64,000 nucleotides of DNA from Lineus longissimus. Taxonomy: Eukaryota > Nemertea > Pilidiophora > Heteronemertea > Lineidae. The first letter of the stretch is position 1. Each line of letters begins with the position of its first letter. Below the pieces are notes generated by a model that did no database searches, had not been told where the DNA came from, and worked only from the letters and a program-made list of their open reading frames with translations. The stretch spans positions 17,748,437 through 17,812,436 of the forward strand of contig NC_088313.1 in NCBI RefSeq assembly GCF_910592395.1, given 5' to 3'. Shown here piece by piece: positions 59,325 through 64,000 of the stretch. The position numbers and the translations under genes were made by a program.

Positions 59325-62300
59325 ATGCTTGGGAGTAAAACACTTTGGGGTGGATTGAAACAGGTGTTGCATTCCTGCAGACTCCCTGCAACCAGTAATG
59401 GTTCATCCATTGGCCAATTAAGATGGGCTACACATACCAGTAAACTGAAAACTAGACGGCAGAAACCATATGGAATTCGGAGTAAAAGGAATAGTTTACC
59501 ATTGATTGCTCAGGTAAATGGAATTGGTCCTAGTCTTCCAGAGTTCGAAGATGTTGAACAAAGGTTGAAAGAGATTGATGAGAGACTTGACAGATTGAAA
59601 GACAGTGAATCCCATGGTGATGAAAACTATCATGTTTTTGTTTCTGACATCAAAAACCAGATTCATGCAACCTATTCAAAACTGAAAGAAACTGTTGGTG
59701 ACGAGCATTTTGAGGAATTAAATGAGGCGTTGGCTGAGAAGACGAAATTGAAAAAAAGGTTCAAAAGTCGCAGAGCGGAACCTAGACCCACCAATGATAT
59801 GGATTATGGTACTCCAGACCCAACAGTGTCCATGAGTGAAGTCCCATGCCATGGTTGTGGAGCACTCCTTCACTGCCAAGACCAAAACATTCAGGGTTAC
59901 ATCCCCAGTCAAAAGTTCATACCGCTTGAAAGAGAAGGACTTGAAAAGACATTGTGTCAGAGGTGTCACTTATTGAAAAATCATAACATTTGTCTAAACA
60001 TTCGAATGGATCCTAAAGAATTTGAGCGAATTATACAGGAAATCCGCCCCAAAGTAGCCTTAGTGATTGTGATTGTTGACTTAGTGGACATGCCCAATAG
60101 TATCATAAGAAATTTATTGGAGATGGTTGGGCACAAGCATCATTTTTACATTGTGGGAAATAAAGTGGATTTACTTCCAAGGGATGGACAAGGGTTCTTA
60201 GATCGTGTTCGTAGAAGTTTGGAGAGGTCATGTGCTGATTATGGGCTGAATGGAAAGTGTGTCAGACATACTTGCCTTGTGAGTGCCAAAACTGGATATG
60301 GTATTGAGGAACTTGTGACAAAGCTGTTCAGCCAGTGGGATAGAAAAGGTGAGAAAATGTGGCAGGCGATTTCTGTTTTTGGTGTAAAAATGAATATTAG
60401 CCTCTTGTCAGGCTTGGCTCCGTGGTGTTTAAAAACTTCCAATAATAAAATAATGAGTAAGAACATAAAATAATGATCTACATATGTGCTATGTCGCTGA
60501 TTTCAATTAATTGTCACTGATGCGAAACAAAGACAATTTAACTGGTTGGGCTATCTTGAGGATGGAGAAATCCCGACTTCACCTCTCTAAGGAGAAAGGT
60601 TCCACGGCAGACAGACCAGAGGTGCAGACTTGTTGATGCCTAATGCTCTCTGTAAAGCTTTGAGTTTCATGCTGACGATGATTTCAACTGCTGTATTGTT
60701 ATATTGCAGGTGATGTATATCTTATTGGCAGTACTAATGTTGGCAAGTCATCTCTTTTCAATGCCATGTTATCGTCGGATTATTGCCGTTCTAGAGCCAG
60801 GGAATTAATCAGTCGTGCTACAACATCGACATGGCCAGGTAAGTTGTCTAGTCATTCCCTAGTCAATCATCAGTGCTGCTCGACTGGTTAATATAGGCCA
60901 AGTGGTCTGATTGTTATGAATTTGCAGCAATTGTAATGCAGAAGTTACTTCTATTAGGTCACTCTTTGGTTTATCGGTACGCACTTGTATCCTTTTCCAG
61001 GGACAACTCTGAGTCTTCTGAAGTTCCCCATCTCAAGGCCATCAAGAAAGGGGCTTTTCAACCGCACCCAACGGCTCATCAACAGCAGGAATGAGGCAGC
61101 ACAGGAGGCTAAGATGGCACGGAAGGAACGCGAGGTTGATAAACTGCCTCGAACAGACAGGTGGAAATCATTGATAGGTATGATCATCCGAGTCTTATCT
61201 AGTGTCTCGGCAGTCTTTTTACCTCACTACTCTAGGTTGGAGAGTCTGTTGTTTTTGTTCTGATGTGATCAAAATCTTATTAAGTCTTCAAGCAACAGCT
61301 TACAACAATAACTCTGGAACAGATGTAGTGGAATGATGGTCCCTTTCTGCTAATTTGTATATCCTTGGGGGGCCTATAGGGATGTGCTTCACCTAGGGAT
61401 GTGCTTCTTTCACATGAAAGCTTACTTTCAACTTACAGGTTTCATTGGCACAACAGTTGACTACGCACCAGATGTCAAACCAGATGCGTCATTGGACAAG
61501 GGCCTCCACCCCAGTCTTGTGTCATTCTCCATGAAGGATGAAGAGTTAACGCCGAGCGAGTATGATCAAGATAAACTCCAGCAACAACTCCTAAGGAAAC
61601 GTACAGAGGAATTGTATGAAACTTCCAAATGGTGCTTTGATACCCCTGGTGTTATACAGCCTAATCAGGTAAGACTCCCCCGCCCCCCTAGTATTTGATT
61701 GCAGGTGAACATTCCGGACAGGAGGCACCAGAGAGGTGATTGTGTACATTTTATGTGGATATATCCTGGACTGTAATGGTATAATTCAAAGGTACTGCTA
61801 TCGTAAAATATAGGGTAGCTCAAATTACAGGGACTCTTGGTTTTATATCTCAATCAAACTACATGACATTCAAGTAATGTGGCTTCAAGCGATATCAAAC
61901 TCCCATTATTCAGATTAATAGGAGTCCAACCCCTTTACCACTAGACCACACCTCCCTCAATGACTTCTTTTTGTTCGACTTCTTTTTACTGTAGGTGATT
62001 AACTACCTAACTCAGCGAGAGCTTTCCAACCTCATCCTGTCGAAGTCGCTCCTCATACCAAGGACGTTCATCCTTCACCCAGGGAAGACGCTATTTGTGG
62101 GTGGGTTGGGAAGGATAGACTATTTGGAGGTCAGTATATCAACGTTGTCATCACGCACAGGTTGCTTTATTCTCCATAGTGCATGTGCAATTACTGTATG
62201 CATGTACATGTTGGTAGTGAGTATTTTGTTGAAGTATTGAAGTTCGGCGTAACATAGTCATTGATTCTTGCCAGGTGCCAAGCATTAGACACTAACTTGA

Positions 62301-63286
62301 GGGTAAAGGGTGTCTCAAAAGCCACGACTGGTGGGCATTTAACACTCTTTTCTAAGCCGGCAATTAGAAACTAAATTTCAGCTCAAATCTCTTCCAGGGT
62401 ATCACCTATATCCTGCTGACTGTCCACTCAGCCCTCCCAGCCCTTTTTGTGTCAACAGACAAAGCTAATACATTCTATGAAGAGAATGTTGATACCGGGC
62501 AATTCAAGGTAAGCCCCTTTCTTATTTCTCTCTTTCAGTCAAATATCTTGAATAAAGCTGTGCATTCACTGATTGTATGTCACCAGTTGACAGTGAAGAA
62601 CCTGGACCCATTCGTTAGGTAGACCGCCAGTTTTTACCCACTGAGCTTTGAGAATCTTCACCTCCATTCACCTAAACGTTGCACTATAATACTTCTTTCA
62701 AGGTTCCTGTGAGAAAGTCAGACCGGTTACCACCGCTCACAGGACAAGACTTCGACGTGACTGGTATCAACTGGAAGGAGAGCGCAGCAGATGTGGTGTT
62801 ATCTTCAGCAGGTATGTGTCTTGTCAGTCTCTGTAAAATGGGTGCACAAATAGTAAAGGAATAGTATAGACAGAACAGAGGTGAGGAAATCTGAGCACTT
62901 ACAAGGAATACCATATGGTAGTTTATGATAAGTAATGATCGGAAAAAGTGTGGAACATTTTTAGAGTTGCAATTTGATACAACTCTTCAGAATCATCTCT
63001 CTACTTGTTCTTGTAGAAGTCGCATACTAATTCAAGACTAGGGCAAATCAACGTTGAGATAAGTGTTATACTGCCTAGGCAGAACTGCAAGATTTAGCTG
63101 ATGTTTTTTTTTCTTTTTTCAGGTTGGGTGTCTGTCACAACTGGATTTCAGCGCGTCGCTCATTTGAGGTGTTTTACACCCGGTGAAAAGGGTCTTTGTA
63201 TTCGGAAACCTGCATTGTTACCGTTTGCTGTCAACCAGAGGGGAAAAAGAGCCAAGGGTCTACCAATGTATGAGATCAGAGAGTGA
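59325..63286 (+). CDS. NOA1: Mitochondrial circularly permuted GTPase NOA1
   Basis: NOA1 (nitric oxide-associated 1) is a mitochondrial YqeH/RsgA-related GTPase needed for mitoribosome assembly and respiration; it is not a nitric-oxide synthase. Exons: 59325-60348, 60710-60838, 61001-61177, 61439-61668, 61995-62129, 62398-62508, 62703-62811, 63123-63286; total 692 aa against ~698 in human. The basic, Ser-rich N-terminus fits a mitochondrial presequence. A zinc-binding pair C175xxC178 ... C211xxC214 precedes the GTPase. Motif order shows the circular permutation: G4 NKVD (279-282), G5 SAKTG (320-324), G1 GSTNVGKSS (348-356), then G3 DTPG (511-514). Exon 1 is unusually long and holds G4-G5; G1 begins exon 2. 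Confidence 0.96.
61870..61965 (-). mobile_element. tRNA-like SINE fragment in a NOA1 intron
   Basis: On the minus strand AGGTGTGGTCTAGTGGTAAA followed by GGGGTTGGACTCCT resembles the D-arm and anticodon region of a tRNA-derived SINE head. The B-box side (near 61885-61900) is diverged. Confidence 0.5.
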
Positions 63287-64000
63287 AACATTTGATATAT
63301 CAGGCCTAAAGACTGTAAACTGCCTGCAAATGCATCCATTGGACCGGTTAAAACAAGTTTTGTTGTTTGTGTATTTTGTGTGAAGATCCCCACCATAAAT
63401 CAATCTACGAGTACTTACATTTTGTTTTATCTTTTTGGTCCTATCAAATGAAGGGAGCCACTGTCAATGTAACCTTGTCACTGTGGTAAGATTCAGAGTC
63501 TTTCTCCGGTGTAAATACATCTGGGACAAGGATGGAATTCCTGCCAGAAAAGCAGGTCACGGTGAGAAGAATGAGACAGTTTTTCGCCAGTGTGAAGACG
63601 CCCAAGACCATGCAGATTTTGTAACTGTCAATTTGGCTTTATGGGACTTAGATCCAAGTCAAGTGGCCTATCTCCTGTGTGAATATAGAAATCACGGTAA
63701 CATTTATTCTACCCATCAGGTAGAAAATGTGATATTCTTGTCCACAATCTTGTTGTCCTTGGCTTATCGAGCTCACCAGAGGTGTGATAATAAGAGAAGT
63801 GCAAGTTTCATTTGAAAAAAGAAAATTTATATATTTTTATTAGGGATAACAAGCATACTCTTACATCTTTAAATAAACATCTTCACACATAATGTACTTT
63901 CAACTATCTTATTGTGATCATAAAAGTGAGCCACACACAAGGACACACACCAATATTGAATTCATAGCAAATTGAACAACTGTGGAAGGGCCTACTCAGG
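63287..64000. other. NOA1 3' region, end of window
   Basis: No further coding exon supported. An AATAAA at 63872-63877 is the likeliest NOA1 polyadenylation signal, about 590 nt after the stop. Whether another gene begins beyond 64000 cannot be seen. Confidence 0.5.

Overview
This is a eukaryotic, metazoan window: about 40% G+C by eye, every large gene is split into many short exons with GT-AG introns, and the encoded proteins are animal families (CREBRF, cyclin J, BUB3, mitochondrial glycerol-3-phosphate acyltransferase, CIAO1, SLU7, NOA1, a PLAC8 protein). Introns are mostly 0.3-1 kb, genes lie about 7 kb apart, and small DNA transposons, foldback elements, tRNA-derived SINEs and ACATGT-rich palindromic repeats are frequent. 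That suits a marine invertebrate (a lophotrochozoan or an invertebrate deuterostome). I cannot fix the phylum from sequence alone. There are no prokaryotic features.

Layout. 1-8.5 kb (+): the 3' part of a CREBRF/REPTOR-type bZIP gene with two alternative, evidently duplicated terminal exons. Its large intron carries a 3.06-kb piggyBac transposon and a 427-bp foldback element. 8.5-16.6 kb: non-coding, probably partly CREBRF 3'UTR, with a SINE, a 180-bp higher-order minisatellite and a pogo-like MITE. 16.7-22.2 kb (-): an unrecognised 464-aa cysteine-rich type I membrane protein with two endolysosomal-type sorting motifs in its tail. 22.3-24.8 kb: a repeat cluster comprising a large palindrome built of GTTTCGCTACATG tandem units, a second inverted-repeat element, and a directly repeated ~270-bp segment flanking both. 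26.5-26.9 kb (-): an intronless PLAC8-family gene. 29.3-31 kb (+): cyclin J. 33.8-36.2 kb (-): BUB3. 40.1-46.9 kb (+): GPAM-type acyltransferase, 18 coding exons. 47.3-49.4 kb: a ~103-bp satellite. 50-52.2 kb (-): CIAO1. 53.5-58.1 kb (-): SLU7. 59.3-63.3 kb (+): NOA1.

The genes do not form one pathway. They are a typical mix of housekeeping genes: mitotic checkpoint, cell cycle, cytosolic Fe-S assembly, splicing, mitochondrial translation/GTPase and glycerolipid synthesis. GPAM and CIAO1 are convergent across a satellite, cyclin J and BUB3 are convergent, and SLU7 and NOA1 are head-to-head over about 1.2 kb.

I derived exon boundaries by hand, requiring consensus splice sites, matching phases and family-like protein sequence. 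For the complete genes the summed coding length is a multiple of three and close to the usual family length: BUB3 326 aa, GPAM 855, CIAO1 333, SLU7 594, NOA1 692. The cyclin J model (274 aa) is shorter than the vertebrate protein. Family comparisons are from memory; no search was run.
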